Assembly (NCBI GenBank): GCA_032164245.1
Contig: JAVMKO010000017.1
Span: 19,072,756-19,136,755, forward strand
DNA from: Sternotherus odoratus
Lineage: Eukaryota > Chordata > Testudines > Kinosternidae
DNA length: 64,000 bases
Direction of reading: 5' to 3'
Shown here: in pieces, positions 33,361-45,883 of the stretch
Layout of the letters: each line of letters starts with the position of its first letter
Position numbering within the stretch: the stretch's first letter is position 1
Program-made: the position numbers and the translations under genes
The notes under the pieces: generated by a model
Seen by the model: only the letters and a program-made list of their open reading frames with translations
What the model was told of the DNA's origin: nothing
Databases searched by the model: none

Positions 33361-36300
33361 GTGCCCTGGCTGCCTCCAGGTCCTCTTACTCCGTTGGCGG
33401 TCGCGGTAGCATGGGACTGTCTGCCTCAGGCTCAGTGACTCCAGATTGTCGTTTTCGTTGTAAAACCCGGCCGTTCTCCAGCTCCCAGCGGAGTGTCGGG
33501 ACAGCGCGGGTCCCCCTCAGCCTTGAGTCAGGCACCCTGCACTGCCGCATGCTCTCAGCTCTGTTTTCTCTCTGTGGAGCTTGGTGTGCCCCATGCCGAC
33601 AGCGTGCGCAGCAGCCCTGCCGTGGGAGCCGGACCTGGCCATAGTCGGATTCATTTGAATTGTAGCTGGGATTGGAGCCTTAGTGGAAGCAATGGGCCTG
33701 TAATGTCTGATGTGGCAGTGAGCAGTGGAATACGCCTTTGTGCCTGGCCACAGTACTCACCTCTCACCGGTCACAGCTTGTGATCTTGGGGTTCCCCTTG
33801 AACTCCTCCCCATACACTGCATCCCCCCATCATCCCTCCCTCCTCTCCAGTCTGAGGGTGTGCAGTGCTCATCGGGTGGGGACCTGCTCTCTTCACACCA
33901 GGGCTGGTAATGTCTGGCCCGCAGCTCTGCCAAAGGCCGAGTTGGCTCCTAGCACACAGCTGGATTGCAAGGACAATGTTACATGAGGGTGGAGCAAGCA
34001 CATACCCCTCTCTTCCTACTGTGCTGTCAGGAAATGTAGCTACAGCAGCTGTAATGTGAATGAAGTCAAGAGAATGGATCAGTGCCCCCCAACTCCCTCC
34101 CTCGTCCAGCCCCAGCCAGCGTCCGCACCCCTGTTCTTCTGGGTCAGCTCCTCCCTGTCCTCTCTGCATCTGGGTCCCCGGCGGGGGAGCTTTGAGTAGG
34201 TTTTTCCTTTCAGCACCAATGGCTTCTTCCCCATCCTCGGTGTGTAACACCCAGCCCAGCTGGAAACGCGGGATTCAGCGAGCCAGCCAGCGAGCTGAGT
34301 GTTCGGTACAAGTCGCAGAGCTGTGTGTGCTGCGTCCTCAGAGCAGGATTCACAGGGGCTAGAGCTCCACTCCAGTTCCTAGTTACTCGAAGCCTGTCCT
34401 GCTTGGAGCGGCCCTTTCCCGCAGAGGATGCTGGCTTTAGGCCCACGATTCTCCGAACGTCAGCGGGAGTCCCCTGAGTGGCAGCAAAGTACCGAGCAGC
34501 GTTTCTCTCTCGCCGCCTGGCAGCGGTGTGAGACGCTGCCTCCCGCCCTGCCCTGAGCATGCTGCCAGTGTGGTTCTTGTGGTGGCGGGAAGTGCCAGCA
34601 CCCTTAATATCTTTGGGCTGTGGTGGAGCAGCTGACCAAGTTGTAGAGGCAGTTCTCTGCTGTCATTGAGCTCCCTCCCATAGCCCAGCCTCTGTTTTGA
34701 AGCGAGTTCAGGCTCCCAGGGAGCTCCTCCCCACAGCCTGCACACCCTGCCCAGCCGCTCGCTCCCTAGAGGCGGTTGGCAGTCCCATTCCAGCTCCGCT
34801 TTGCTGGACGTCTGCATGGCCCTTGCCTGGAGCCTGCGCGCAGACCGGCTGCCCAGGTGGGCAGCTGTTATTTGTAGGGAAATCTTTCAGTTGCTTCAGC
34901 TGCTTCTCATTTAGAGATGATCCAAACTCCCCAGGTTCCCTGAGACTCGGCCGCGCTGGGCGTGGTGCCGTGTTCAGAGCGGCAGCAGATGGCTGGGGCC
35001 AGTGTATTGCAGAGTACTGCTCTGGGAGCGCAGACTTTACATCATGCTGCTGTGACATAGGTACCCGTTTCCGCTGCACACATTTGCTGTCATCCGTTGA
35101 GCAGAATGTGATTTTGGTGCCTTGCTGGTTTGCTGAGGGTCCGACAATGCGCTCTCTGGTGTCTCCGCGGTTGCAAGAGCAGCGTTCTGGGAGTAATGTA
35201 TTCTGCAGTATTTTAACTGTACAACGTCCCGCAAAAATCAGAGTGGCAACCATCCAGTTCGGGTACGAGCCTAAAAACACATGAAGGAAATGAAACACAA
35301 CCTGCTGGAATGACACTGGACCTGACAAGTCTACAAACATACGTTAACTCCGATTTCCTGCTGCCACTCCCCAGTAGATCTGCGTGCTAGCTCACGGCCC
35401 CTCTGGTCAGCCTCTTTGATTTGTACACCCCCCACCCCGTATTCAGTGGGGTGAAGTGATACGGTTCGAGGGCTGAGGAGGGACTATGTTTTTCCTGGCA
35501 GAGTGGCCTTTCCCGTATTCAGTCCCAGTCTGTCATAGCAGAATACCGCCGTTCTTTTCACGTGCTACAAGTTACCGAGCAATGCAGCCCATTTCCCCAG
35601 GGCAGGCTCCCAGTAAGGTCTGGATTCCAGCCTGGGAAAGCTGCTTGTATTTGAGTCACTGAGGACAGGAGTCACTCTGAGCAGTGTCCAGGTGGTAGCC
35701 ACTTGAATGACTTCTGTGGGTTTGAGCTGCTGAAGTTAAATGGTCTCATCCAACCTCAGAAGTTTTCTTCTCCCAATTTTCCGAAAAGAGGAGCAGAAAA
35801 TTCCCAAATCTTTCATCCCCGTTCAAGTATCCACCAGAGCAAGGAACTGAGGACCGTAGAGTGGAATCGCAGATGACATTCTCTGGAAAGCAGACTTCAT
35901 AGAGTGTCATATTCAATGACTTAGCCTCGCCAGTACCCTCTGCATGGATTTGGCCTGCGTCTGCACCTCTTCCCTTCCTGGGCAGATTAACAAAGGCTGG
36001 AGAGGGTGAATCATGGTGTCTGCCTGAGGACCCCGTCTGCTTTGAAGCCTTTGGCTCTACTGTGAAATATTTAAATGACAGACAGACATCTAGAGAGCCG
36101 TAAATATGTGCTTGGTGCCAGCTAAACCACAGAGAAGATACTGCATTTATGGTGCAGGGAGTTCAAATATTTGTGGTCTAACTTAAAATTTGACATAAAA
36201 CTCTCATCTGTGATGGAAGGCGTCCAGGAGCTGCACAGAGGACGCACAAGCCGTGCAAACTCACCAGGCTGCTTCCCGATTCGCTCTGCCGGTATGAGGC

Positions 36301-37895
36301 GGAATGTTCTAGCTCCTTAACTCTTGTTTCCCTCCCACTGCTAAGGCCAGAAGTCAGATCGCCGAGGGATGCAGCAACCGGAGTCTGTTTCCGTGGGCGG
36401 GACTCGACCATGTTCTGTCGTTACTGACACTGGTTTGTCTTCTTCAAACTTCAGAGAACCTGGAGCCCCAACACCCCTTTCCTGCCAGACAGGATGTGCC
36501 CTCCATAGTGCCCCTGCTGCTGGCCTCGGAGCCACAGCACCTCTGGGCCTTGCCCATCGCAGGAACTTCGCTGCCAGATGCCTGGACACCGCTCAATGAG
36601 CTTCATTTCAGGCCAGCTCCAGCCTCTCTCTTACCAGGCAAGTCACTGCTGCCAGCTGGGGACCTTCAGAAACCATTCCTGGGTTGAGCAGGTTTCCCTG
36701 CCTTCAAATGAATGGCCTGTTCTAGCCTTAGTGAGTCAACCGCAGAGAAAGGGCGGAGTGTGACTGTCGGTGCAGCAGTCCTGGTTCCCTTGCTAAGCCC
36801 TACGCCCTCCACCAGAGAGCCTGCGAACTGCTTTCTTATCTCGCACAGCTCTGCAGAGCAGCCCCTGGCAGGGCACAGTCTCGCAGCTGGCCAGGGAACT
36901 GACAAGAAGATTGTCCGGTGCTCTCCCAGGTGATTAAAACATCAGGGAAAGGGGGTTCCTAGCTCTGTGTTCTTGCTAGCCCGCTCTGCCACCCGGCGCA
37001 GTCCATGAGAGGCACCACGGACTGAGGCCCTAAAGGGGCCCGGACTCAGGCCTTTTTACACCATGTCAGCTGGAGCTGCTGGGTGGTTAACGTCGGGGAG
37101 CTTGTCAGCACTAGTGTGCTCATCAGTGGAGGTGCACCAGTGCTAGTGCAGTGGTGGGAGTTTAAGAAACATGCTAGTGTCGGCACAACCTACAGGGCTT
37201 GTTCGTAAACATGGTTACGCTCACTCCTGCCTCACGGAGCTCCAGGGGCGTTCGAGTGTGTCCAGGAAGCCTGCTCCGGGGCTAGCAAAGAGCATAGATT
37301 TATCTAGGACTCTCTCCTTCCTTGTTTGAAAAACTGACCCTGTCTGCACTTGGCTGTGGAATGTCCTGGGTGGCCACAGACTCACCAGACTGCGGCTAAC
37401 GGTCGCCTCAGTGCACCCCCCGGTGAAGACCTGCCCTGGCTGTGGAACTGGTTGCCAGAAGAGCTCAGACTGAGCCCAGGCTGGCCTGTGTGTAGCTCCA
37501 AGGCTAGACTCATGTTTCGGAGCGAGCCTGACCCAAGGAATGACACCCAGAAAAGAGCAATTCCAGCCCCCCCCTCCCCCCCCCGTCCGGGGGAGAGACC
37601 CCCACCGCTGTTCTAAAGGCTGCTCTGAACCCCGGTGACAGGCATGTGGGGATATGGGGGGCATCAGTTTGTGGGGTTTAAACATGGGCATCGCCAAGAG
37701 GACCTCGGATTGGTCCCTGTCCAGTGTGAAGGGGAAGTACTCTTCGGACACGCCCTGCGGCCACATTTGCCAGAGTCTGACACGCTTTAAACCTCGCTCA
37801 GGCTAACTTGGTTTGACTCTGCCTGGCCAAGCCATGTGGCTGGGCCTGCTCCTGCTCCAGCGTGGCTGTGACTCCAGGCTCTCGCCATGCTCTGA
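33361..37895 (+). other. SMG6 intron stretch
   Basis: No exon or clear repeat was recognised in 4.5 kb, apart from an AT-richer island at about 36020-36190. The 195- and 210-codon open frames near 34700-35340 overlap antisense to each other and have no family resemblance. Confidence 0.5.
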
Positions 37896-37903
37896 CTCCT
37901 GCT

Positions 37904-38026
37904 TAGGGTGACCAGTTGTCCCGATTTTATAGGGACAATCACGATTTTTGGTTCTTTTTCTTCTATAGGCTCCTATTACCCCCCACCCCCGTCCCGATTT
38001 TTCACACTTGCTGTCTGGTCACCCTA
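37904..38026. mobile_element. hAT MITE with perfect 8-bp target duplication
   Basis: 123 bp. The ends TAGGGTGACCAG and CTGGTCACCCTA are perfect 12-bp inverted repeats. CTCCTGCT at 37896-37903 is repeated at 38027-38034. An 8-bp duplication with short inverted repeats is diagnostic of the hAT superfamily. The middle contains 'gtcccgattttatagggaca' and a C-rich stretch. No ORF. Confidence 0.93.
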
Positions 38027-38034
38027 CTCCTGCT

Positions 38035-39920
38035 GCTTGTGTGGTGTCTCCCCCTCCCCTGGGACTCGGAGAGCAGCGCTCCATTCCCTGGAGCTCTTTC
38101 TCCAGAGACGCCCTGCCCCCCCACTGTTTCGTTGACAGAAGCTTCCATGTGACACCAGGCAGCGGCTGGCTCTTGAGATTTCAGTTTACCTGGTGCTAAC
38201 AATGGAGGGAAACCTCCCACTCGGCTCTCTTGAGATGAGACTCCCCATGGCTAAGGAGGCTGTGCAGGGCCAGCTGAGGGGACTTCGCCTTTCTACCCCG
38301 GTTCTTCGCTCTGTCCAGTTCCCAAGTTGTAAAGTCAATTGAAGGCGAGTGGGTGTGTCAGCAAGTGGGTGAGCTGGTCAGAAGTGCTCAGGGCAGCCCA
38401 GTCGGGCACTGCCTGCCCCACGACCAGCCCCCCAGCTGATCCAGAGCAAGAATCGGGTTAGTGTCTGATGTCACCCTGGCAGTGCCAGGTCTAGCACTGT
38501 GCGTGCAGCTCACCGGAGTGAGTCCCTCCCTGCCTTCATGAGTGTGCCCCTGGGTCTGAGCACGGCTGATCCTGCTCTGCACCTGTTCGTGCCTTTTCCT
38601 CCCACTGCACCCCAAGTCCAGCATGGGGGAAGGGAGGCAAAGGCCACCAAGGAAGCAAATGAGGTGGGTCGGAACAGGGATCAGCCCTGGGAGCCCTGGT
38701 GCCCGTCCTGTGCAGGGCTAGCCTAATAGCCTTAAACCTTTGAAAAAGTACCAGCTGGTGTAATTAACATGCACCCCACGGTCAGGTAGTTACATTAACA
38801 TGCACCCCACGGTCAGGTAGTTACATTAACATGCACCCCACGGTCAGGTAGTTAGCATGTTATGTCCTGCTGTGTCTCTGGCAGTGATTAGTTCCCCCCC
38901 CCCCCCCCCATTGTGTGAGCAGGCAGGGTACCTGGCATGCTGGAGTTAGCCCAGCCCCCATCTAGGCCCATGACCCATGCAGCCACCCCACTGTGCTCCC
39001 CTCCCCAGCACCCCCAGCTGCGGGTCCCAGGGGCACTGTCATCCCAACATCACTCGGGTCTCTAGGGAACTGAGTCAGGTCACAGCAGGGCACCAGACCG
39101 CTTCGCCAAAGCCTGGTTTCACTTTTCCTTTGCAAGTGGCTGTGTGCGTGTCAAGCTGATTGTAGCGTTGGGCGCAGGGTTTTCGGTTCCTGCTGTCTCA
39201 CTGCACAGCCTGCGGGGGAAGGGCACGTTCTGCTACCGCACCTCACAGCAAATCCCCGCTCTCTAGTTTTGCATTTGAACTTTCAGTTCTTTCTGCAGCA
39301 TCAGAGGCTGCAGCATCTCGGCTCCTTCCCAGCTGAGCCTGCGTGAAGAGTAACCGATGGCCCCGGGCTGCCCCTTTGGGTCACATGGGCTCGCTGGGTC
39401 AGCAGCCCAGTGGCCTGGAACCCTCTTGGCATCCTGGGGCTGATAGGGGGGCTTCCGTTTCCATCCTGAAACAGGAAGTTGCCAGCGCCCTGTGTAGCTG
39501 TGTGTCACGCAGGCGGCTGCTGTGCAACACCAGATACCTTGGGTGAGTCAGGCTCAGCCCGTCTCAGAGGCCACCAGCGCTGGTGCCGCCTGCCCTGGCC
39601 CTTAGCAAGGCTGCTCTCCCTGGGTGTTCATGTGGTGGGGGCTTTGGTGATTTGCTTCTTTCTCTTCTATTGATGTCTTCATGAGGCACGTTACTGGGGG
39701 ATTATGTCGCGGCCCCTCAGCTGGGCTCTTCTCCCTGGGCAGAGGAGCCGACTGTAACGCTCGCCCTGTGGTAGCCTGACAGGAAATCATTTGCTTCCTA
39801 GTTGAGGGGGTAAGAAGAGCTGCCTAATGCCCCTCCTCCCCATGGTGTGGGGGGGCTTCTCTGCAACATCGCTGGTTACTCTGGTCTCTTGAGTGGTAAC
39901 AGCTCATTTAGACGCCAGCA
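38035..39920 (+). other. SMG6 intron stretch
   Basis: No exon was recognised. It contains the 31-bp repeat at 38763-38852 and a poly-C run at 38895-38909. The rest is unassigned. Confidence 0.5.
38763..38852. repeat. 31-bp minisatellite, three units
   Basis: Units begin at 38763, 38794 and 38825 with 'attaacatgcaccccacggt' and are identical until the last bases of the third. Confidence 0.93.
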
Positions 39921-39924
39921 TTTT

Positions 39925-40600
39925 ATATGGAGAGTTGGGATTGTGTTTTCCAATGGGCATTACTTTGCATTTATCAACATTCAGTTAGATCTGCCATTTT
40001 GTTGCCCAGTCACCCCGTTTTGTGAGATCCCTTTTGTAGCTCTTCACAGTCTGCCTGGGTCTTAACTAGCTCAAGTAGTTTTGTATTGTCTGCAAATGTT
40101 GCTACCTCACTGTTTACCCTTTTCCAGATCATTTATGAACATGTTGACTAGGGCTGGTCCCAGTGCAGACCCCTGGGGGACACCACTATTTACCTCTCTC
40201 CCTTCTGAGAACTGACCATTTATACTACCCTTTGTTTCCTATCTTTTAATCAGTTACTGATCCATGAGGGCACCTTCCCTCTTATCCCGACAGCTCACTT
40301 TGCTTAAGAGCCTTTGGTGAGGGACCTTGTCAAAGGCTTTCTCAACATCGACCCGCTGGATCCCCTTGCTCCACACAGGCTTGCTGAGCCCCTCAAAGAA
40401 TTCCAGTAGGATGGCGAGGGAAGATTCCCATTACAAAACCCATGTTGACTCTTCCTCAACGAATCATGTTCATTCCTTTGTCTGGAAAGTCTGTTCTTTC
40501 CTATAGGTTCAGCCTTCCGGACAGTTTTCCTGATGTTCAGACTACGTTTCCCTTCTCTTAGTTTGACACCATTCCCCCTTGTGCCACTCTCTTCTTCATT
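39925..40600 (-). mobile_element. CR1 LINE fragments, antisense
   Basis: The complement reads as CR1 reverse transcriptase around 40080-40200 ('[13 protein letters not shown]'-like, the altered FADDT block), with 3'-ward text near 39930-40080. A second 3'-UTR-like piece follows at about 40505-40600 ('tgatgttcagactacgtttc'). Stops are frequent. Confidence 0.7.
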
Positions 40601-40653
40601 ACGGGGCCCCTTCTACCACGACTCATTCTTTAGCTAAACTGAAGGCATTTAGG

Positions 40654-40737
40654 CTCAGATCCTCCAAGGTTTTTAGGTGCCTAACTCCCCTGAAATAAGT
40701 GTGAGTTAGGTGCCTAAATCTCTCTGCGGATCTGGGG
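40654..40737. mobile_element. Palindromic foldback MITE
   Basis: Arm 'gatcctccaaggtttttagg' plus 'tgcctaactc' (about 40658-40687) is the inverse of 'gagttaggtgcctaaatctc' plus 'tctgcggatc' (about 40703-40732), with a 15-base loop. The transcript could form a long hairpin. No ORF. Confidence 0.75.
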
Positions 40738-41485
40738 CTTTATCCTTTCCATTTTCCCTTCTGGCAGCCCACCACCGCCACCCGCAGAGGCCTCTGCCGG
40801 GGAAGCGAAGGCATGTTCCGACTCCTGCCGGCTCGAGGCAGTTAGCAATGTCTGTGATTGACGCGGAAGAGAGGGCCCTTGAATTCTCGTCTGCTTCAGA
40901 CACAGAGGAAAGCCCTGCTCTTGTTACATAAGGCTCCTAGTTCACAGTAGCTGGGGCACAAGGTCAGGGGTCACAGCGGGGTCAGGTGGCTGACACACAC
41001 TGTAACAACAAGGTGGTTAAAATTAGCCCACAGAGAGGAAACTGGCAGCACTGTGGAAGTGCAGAAGTTTCCTCTGCGCTGCAGCCTGGTGAAGTGGGGG
41101 GAGGGGGGGTGCCGCCTGCCAGCCCATTGCTCACTCGCCAGGCCCTACCTCAGCCCTACTTCTCCCCACTGCACGTGAGTGGATCCCCTGGGATCCTGGC
41201 TGGCCTTGCTCGGCACAGCTGGGACGCAGTGGGCTGCTGCCCCAGCTCTTCCCCACTGCGTGTTCATCTCCATTCTTCCTGATAAGCTCAAGGGCCAGAC
41301 ACTGGAGCTGGGCATCAGCCGCTTCCTGACCCAAAGGGGGGTGAGGAACCGCCCGGTCCCAGGTGCTCACATCGGCGGCTCACAGCACCTGGGACCGGGC
41401 TCTGAGGTTCCCCGGTGGTCAGTGGCCGCTGCTCTCTGCCTTCCCTGGGCACTAGCTCTGTTTTCCTTTCTCTCCTCGCCCCTAG

Positions 41486-41662
41486 GTTATTGCAGCTGAC
41501 TGCAAGAGGGTCACAGTCCTGAAGTATTTCCTGGAAGCCCTTTGTGGACAAGAAGAGCCTTTGCTGGCATTCAAGGGTGGAAAATATGTGTCAGTGGCAC
41601 CCGTCCCAGACGCCATGGGAAAGGAAGTGGAAAGCCAAGAGGGAAAACAACTGGAAGATCAG
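41486..41662 (+). CDS. SMG6: SMG6 coding exon (linker before PIN)
   Basis: 177 nt, 59 codons, phase 0 on both sides. The acceptor is 'cccctag' ending at 41485 and the donor 'gtaccg' at 41663. It encodes VIAADCKRVTVLKYFLEALC, GQEEPLLAFKGGKYVSVAPV and then PDAMGKEVESQEGKQLEDQ. The first 45 residues are almost invariant among vertebrates and close the helical domain. The Glu/Lys-rich tail starts the flexible linker to the nuclease. Confidence 0.97.
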
Positions 41663-44600
41663 GTACCGTGCGGGAAGAGCGCGCCATGGCGGAGGAAGGG
41701 TCACCCCTGTGGGGCCCAGCCCCCACCGGCCCTCGCTCTTTCTAGCCGGGGAGCTGGGTGTGCATTCTGCACGGGGGCGAGGGGGTGGGGATGGTGAGCA
41801 GCTCTGGTCCCTCGTGCCCCTTCCTGCCAGTCCCACCCATGTGCCTCTCTTGCTCCCTGCTATGAGTTCCAGATGCTGGAGGGGGAGAGCCCGGTGAGGG
41901 GGATCAGGGTTCAGGCTCAGGATGAAGTTTACAGCCGTGGAGCTCAGTGCGGCAGAGGCCTGAACTCCAGCCTGCAGCGCACGCACAGGAAGAGCTGACA
42001 TTGGCGCCCCCTCCCTCCCGCTCTCCCCTGCCTCTCACATCCTGATGTGATTAAGGAATTCTCCTCTTGTTTTTCTGCCCTTGCTTGTTCCTGTAGCTCT
42101 CTCTTCACTCCGGACTCAGCGGCCCTGCCAGCCACGCTGCAGGTTGACACTTCCCTCGCCTTTAATCTGCACTGTGGAGAAAGGCAAAGGCATTTGGAGT
42201 GGGGGCTGGCTGGCCCTGGCTCTGCCCAGCCTCCTCCAGCGGGGGCTAGAAAGACACCGATCGGGTTAGAGTAGCCGTGGTTGTGGGTGGCCAGTTCTCC
42301 CCCGAGGGGGGCGGGTGGAGTGCAGGCACCCAGCAGGGGAACGCCCTCGCTCCTGCGATCTCAGCATGGCAGCCCGGGATGTGGGGGGGAACTGGGACCC
42401 TGACCCGCCGCAGGGACCCAGACCAGGACTCTGGCTGTGGGGAAGGACAGTCCGAGATCCCGACCGCAGTGGTCATAGGGCACTGTGAGACCCAGAGACT
42501 TGAATCCTTCTGCTCTGAGGTGGAGACAGACCAGCGAGAGAGTGTGACCCCTCTGGAGGTTTGTGGCACAGTTCAGTGTCTGCCACTCGGGCAGCCTCAC
42601 TGCTCTCCTGCCGACAGCTCGACCCTTCTTCCATAGCTGGGCCAGGGAACAGAGAACAGCCCCCCGCCCTGCCCCTCTGCTTGCTTAGCTGTGGGAACCT
42701 CTCTGTGAACTCCTTACGTAACCCAGGAGCTTCTGCATTTGGGTCTGAGCTGAGCCTCAAGCAGGCCAATGTGACCATCCCCTGACCCCGGGTGAGCTTA
42801 TTCCAAACCTGGAAACCATGCTGCAGGCTGCACTGTGCCCTGCCCTGGGGCTGTCGGCTACCTCGCGCTGTGGTCTCTGCTGTCCTGAGAGAGGGAAGTG
42901 AGTCTGAGGGCTCCGTCTTCCTCCTTCCCATGGCTGCGGGGTCTCTAGGCGGGAAGATCTGCTCAGTGAGGGTGAAACCAGGAAGCATGTGGTGCCCAGT
43001 GCATGTGTGAGCAGCCCCTGTGCTCCCTGAAAGCCTCTCCGAGCTGCCCAGAGATTTAGTTCGCTCTGTCCCAGGCTCTCAACCTTCGCCTCTCTGGACA
43101 GGTCCAGGAGTTTGTTGAGACTTGAAAGCCTCAGCCCTGGCCTGGGCATTGGTGTTGTGTGAGGCCCAGGCTCACCCTGATGAGTGGGAATGTCTGAGGA
43201 GGCCCAGGATCCAAAGGCACAGTCCTGTGAAGACCATCTGAGCAACCCACACTGACCTCCAAACACATGCCACGTGGCATAAAGAGCAGGAGCTAACTTC
43301 CAGAACAGGGGCTTCCCCGAACCCAAAGACTCATAGACTTCAAGGCCAGAAGAGACCATCATGAACATCCGGTCTGACCTCCTGCACGTCACAGGCCCTC
43401 TCCTGTAACACCCCTCGACCTCTGGCTGAGTTACTGACGTCCTCCAGTCATCGTCTGAAGACTTCTAGTTCCAAAGAATCCACCATTGACGCGAGTTTAA
43501 ACCTGCAAGTGCCCCATGCCCCAGGGGAAGGTGCGGGGAGCCTCAGGGTCAGGCTCGGATGGAGTTTAGAGCCATGCAGCTCAGTGTGAGGCCCTTCCAA
43601 GCGGATTTCTTGAAACCAGACAAGAAGCCCCCAATATGAGCCCTTCCCACCCCGCTCCCTCAGGAACTTCACGTCCTTACTGGCCTGGACCAGCACACGC
43701 CGCCTGCTGCAGTCACCGAGGATTCCAACCACCATACAGGAGCTAGTCAGAAATGTAAATGAGTCAACTTATTAACGAGGGATGTGCTTGTGCAAAACCC
43801 AGAGGATGCTGTACGCCCTGCCTCGGAACCACGAGGAGGCCCGAGGCTGAATCCGATTCAGAGCATTTCTGGAAGGGTCCCACCGGATCCTTCTCGACCC
43901 AGCGCTCGTCGGGCTCTTCTCAGTGGTGTGGAAGAAAATATCAACTCCCTGGTTGAGGCCCAGGCTGGTGCAGGGGTGGATAACGGAGGGCTAGGGCAGA
44001 TCACCGGGGACGCTGGTGCAGTCAGAGGCTGGGTGCTCCAGCGAGGAGCAGGAATGCAGCTCTACCGTACCGGGGGGCTGTGTTCTGGGACGTGGGGACC
44101 CTGCTTGGGATGTGGGGTCGTGGTGGAATCCGATGGGCTGTCTAAAGGGCGAATGCATCCTTGGCTGTATCTGTCCGGGAATATGGAGCCAGAGTAGGGA
44201 GGGGTCCCCCGGCATGTGGCCTGTGGGAGACCATTCCGGGGTAGTGCTCGGGGCTGGCGTCCACACTGCCGAAATGCCGGGGGCAGCTGGAAGGGCTCAG
44301 AAATGAGCGGCAGGAATTCGAGGTCTGGAAAACCTGCCTGACGCGGAAGGGAGAGAGACTCAGTCAGTGCTAGCCACGAGAAGAGGAAGAGGTGAGGTGA
44401 TGACGGTCTGCGAATCCCCACCTGGAGGACGAGCCATGAGCGGAGAGGGCTCCTCAGCCCAGCAGAGAACAGCGGAACGAGACTCGGGCCGGGAGCTGAA
44501 GTCAGACAGATTCAGAGTGAAGGGAGGTGCCGGGGCGAGGGTCACAGCTCACTGGGGTGGGTGATTCTCTGCACTTGGAGTATTTCCATCCAGACTGGAC

Positions 44601-44897
44601 TTCCCTTTCCAAAAGATCTGCTATAGAACGGCTTGGTGCATGGAGCGCTGCAGGTCGTCCTTTGGCATGAGGGGCACAGGAGGGCAGACCGGCCAATCTA
44701 TGGGCCCTCTGGCCTTGGAATCCAGGAACCTGTTTCCTTCCCCAGCGGCAGAAGGCTCAGTTTGTGTTTCCAGCCTTTATTATGAGTAGCAGTTAGAGGT
44801 CTCAGCTGCAGTGGGGCCCATTGGTCCAGACACGTGATGGGAAGCAGGCTCTGCCCCAGAGAGATTACTGTCTAAATAGACAGAGCAGAGGACGGGG
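41663..44897 (+). other. SMG6 intron stretch
   Basis: No exon was recognised. It contains a CR1 fragment at 43327-43500. The remainder is GC-rich, with many short overlapping open frames that show no recognisable domains. Confidence 0.5.
43327..43500 (-). mobile_element. CR1 LINE 3'-UTR fragment, antisense
   Basis: 'catagacttcaaggccagaa' followed by 'gagaccatcatgaacatccg' and 'gtctgacctcctgca' matches the CR1 fragment at 6724-6850 and extends further. It is truncated. Confidence 0.75.
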
Positions 44898-45558
44898 TGT
44901 CACGGAGTGCCCGGGCGATGGTCTGGAACTTGCTCCCTATGAAGCCAGTTAGGACTCCGAGGGAAAACGTCCTCTCTCCGTACACAGCCTGTCTTCAAGG
45001 CTAGGAGCTTTAGAGGTCCCCACTTCCACCTTCCTGGGTCTGACCTCGGAGCATTCAGCACCTTCTGCCCCTCCGTGTGCTTCCCCCTTCGAGCCCGCCC
45101 GGGCAGGGTCCTAGGGGAACCCGTGGTCTGCACCCCAACTCCACAGTCAGACATGACTCTCAGCCAACCAGTAAAACAGAGGTTTATTCGGTGACCTATA
45201 TCTGGTCTAACACAGACCATACAGCGAGCATGAGCCCTCAGCTGGATCCATTTTGGGGGCCAGAGAGCTAGCTAGCCTCTCTCCCTTCCCTGCCTGACTC
45301 CAGCTACCTTCAGACTCTAAACTGACAGTCCCTCTCTCCAGCCCCTCCTCCCTCCTGGCTCAGCCAGGTCAGGTGACCTCCCTCCCCCACTTGGAGTCAG
45401 ATTACAGCTTCAGGTATGGACACCTGCAGAGCATCGGCTACTTGCTTACCCTGTCTCTGCTTTGCATCACCTACACATCCTTATCCCTTCACATAGACGC
45501 TCAAGAAATGCATAAGGGAAACTGAGGCACACACACAATATTCCTACTCCGTTACACA
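44898..45558 (-). mobile_element. Probable solo LTR, minus orientation
   Basis: It begins TGTCACGGAGT and ends ACTCCGTTACACA, a terminal inversion longer than usual. On the minus strand an AATAAA lies at about 45181-45186. The flanks GGGG and GGGA may be a worn 4-bp target duplication. The TGTGTAACGGAGT start resembles the TGTGACGGAGT start of the Gypsy LTR in this window, so a Gypsy origin is likely. No internal region. Confidence 0.65.
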
Positions 45559-45670
45559 GGGAGTGAAAGGCAGCTGCGTTTGCCCCCTTCGCAGAGGTTA
45601 CAGAACGTGTCCAGGGTCACCCAGGGGCTTGGCGGAGCCTAGAGTTGAATGCAGACCAGTGCTTTACCAA
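45559..45670 (-). repeat. MIR/CORE-SINE-like fragment
   Basis: 'agaggttacagaacgtgtcc' then 'agggtcacccagg' and 'agagttgaatgcagaccag' follow the reverse complement of a MIR. Old and partial. Confidence 0.55.
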
Positions 45671-45883
45671 CACCCCCCTTGCTCTAAGCCTCAGCTCCGC
45701 ATTCCAGCCTTCCTGGACACTCAGCCCCGTGGGGAGGAGGGTCATTTCCCTGGGGATTTGTTTCGTGTTTCCAGCAATAGACTGAGAGCTCCCCAAGGAG
45801 TGTGGGAGAGTGGGGGGGGGGGGGCTGTGTGCTGGGGAGGGGCAGTCAGTGGCGCTAACGGGTTTGTCTGGGTTTCCTGGAAG

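Noticed and set aside
32701..33644. Open frames of 213-275 codons on both strands over the 45-bp array
   Set aside because: The frames exist only because the repeat unit is divisible by three; the products are perfect 15-residue repeats with no known domain.
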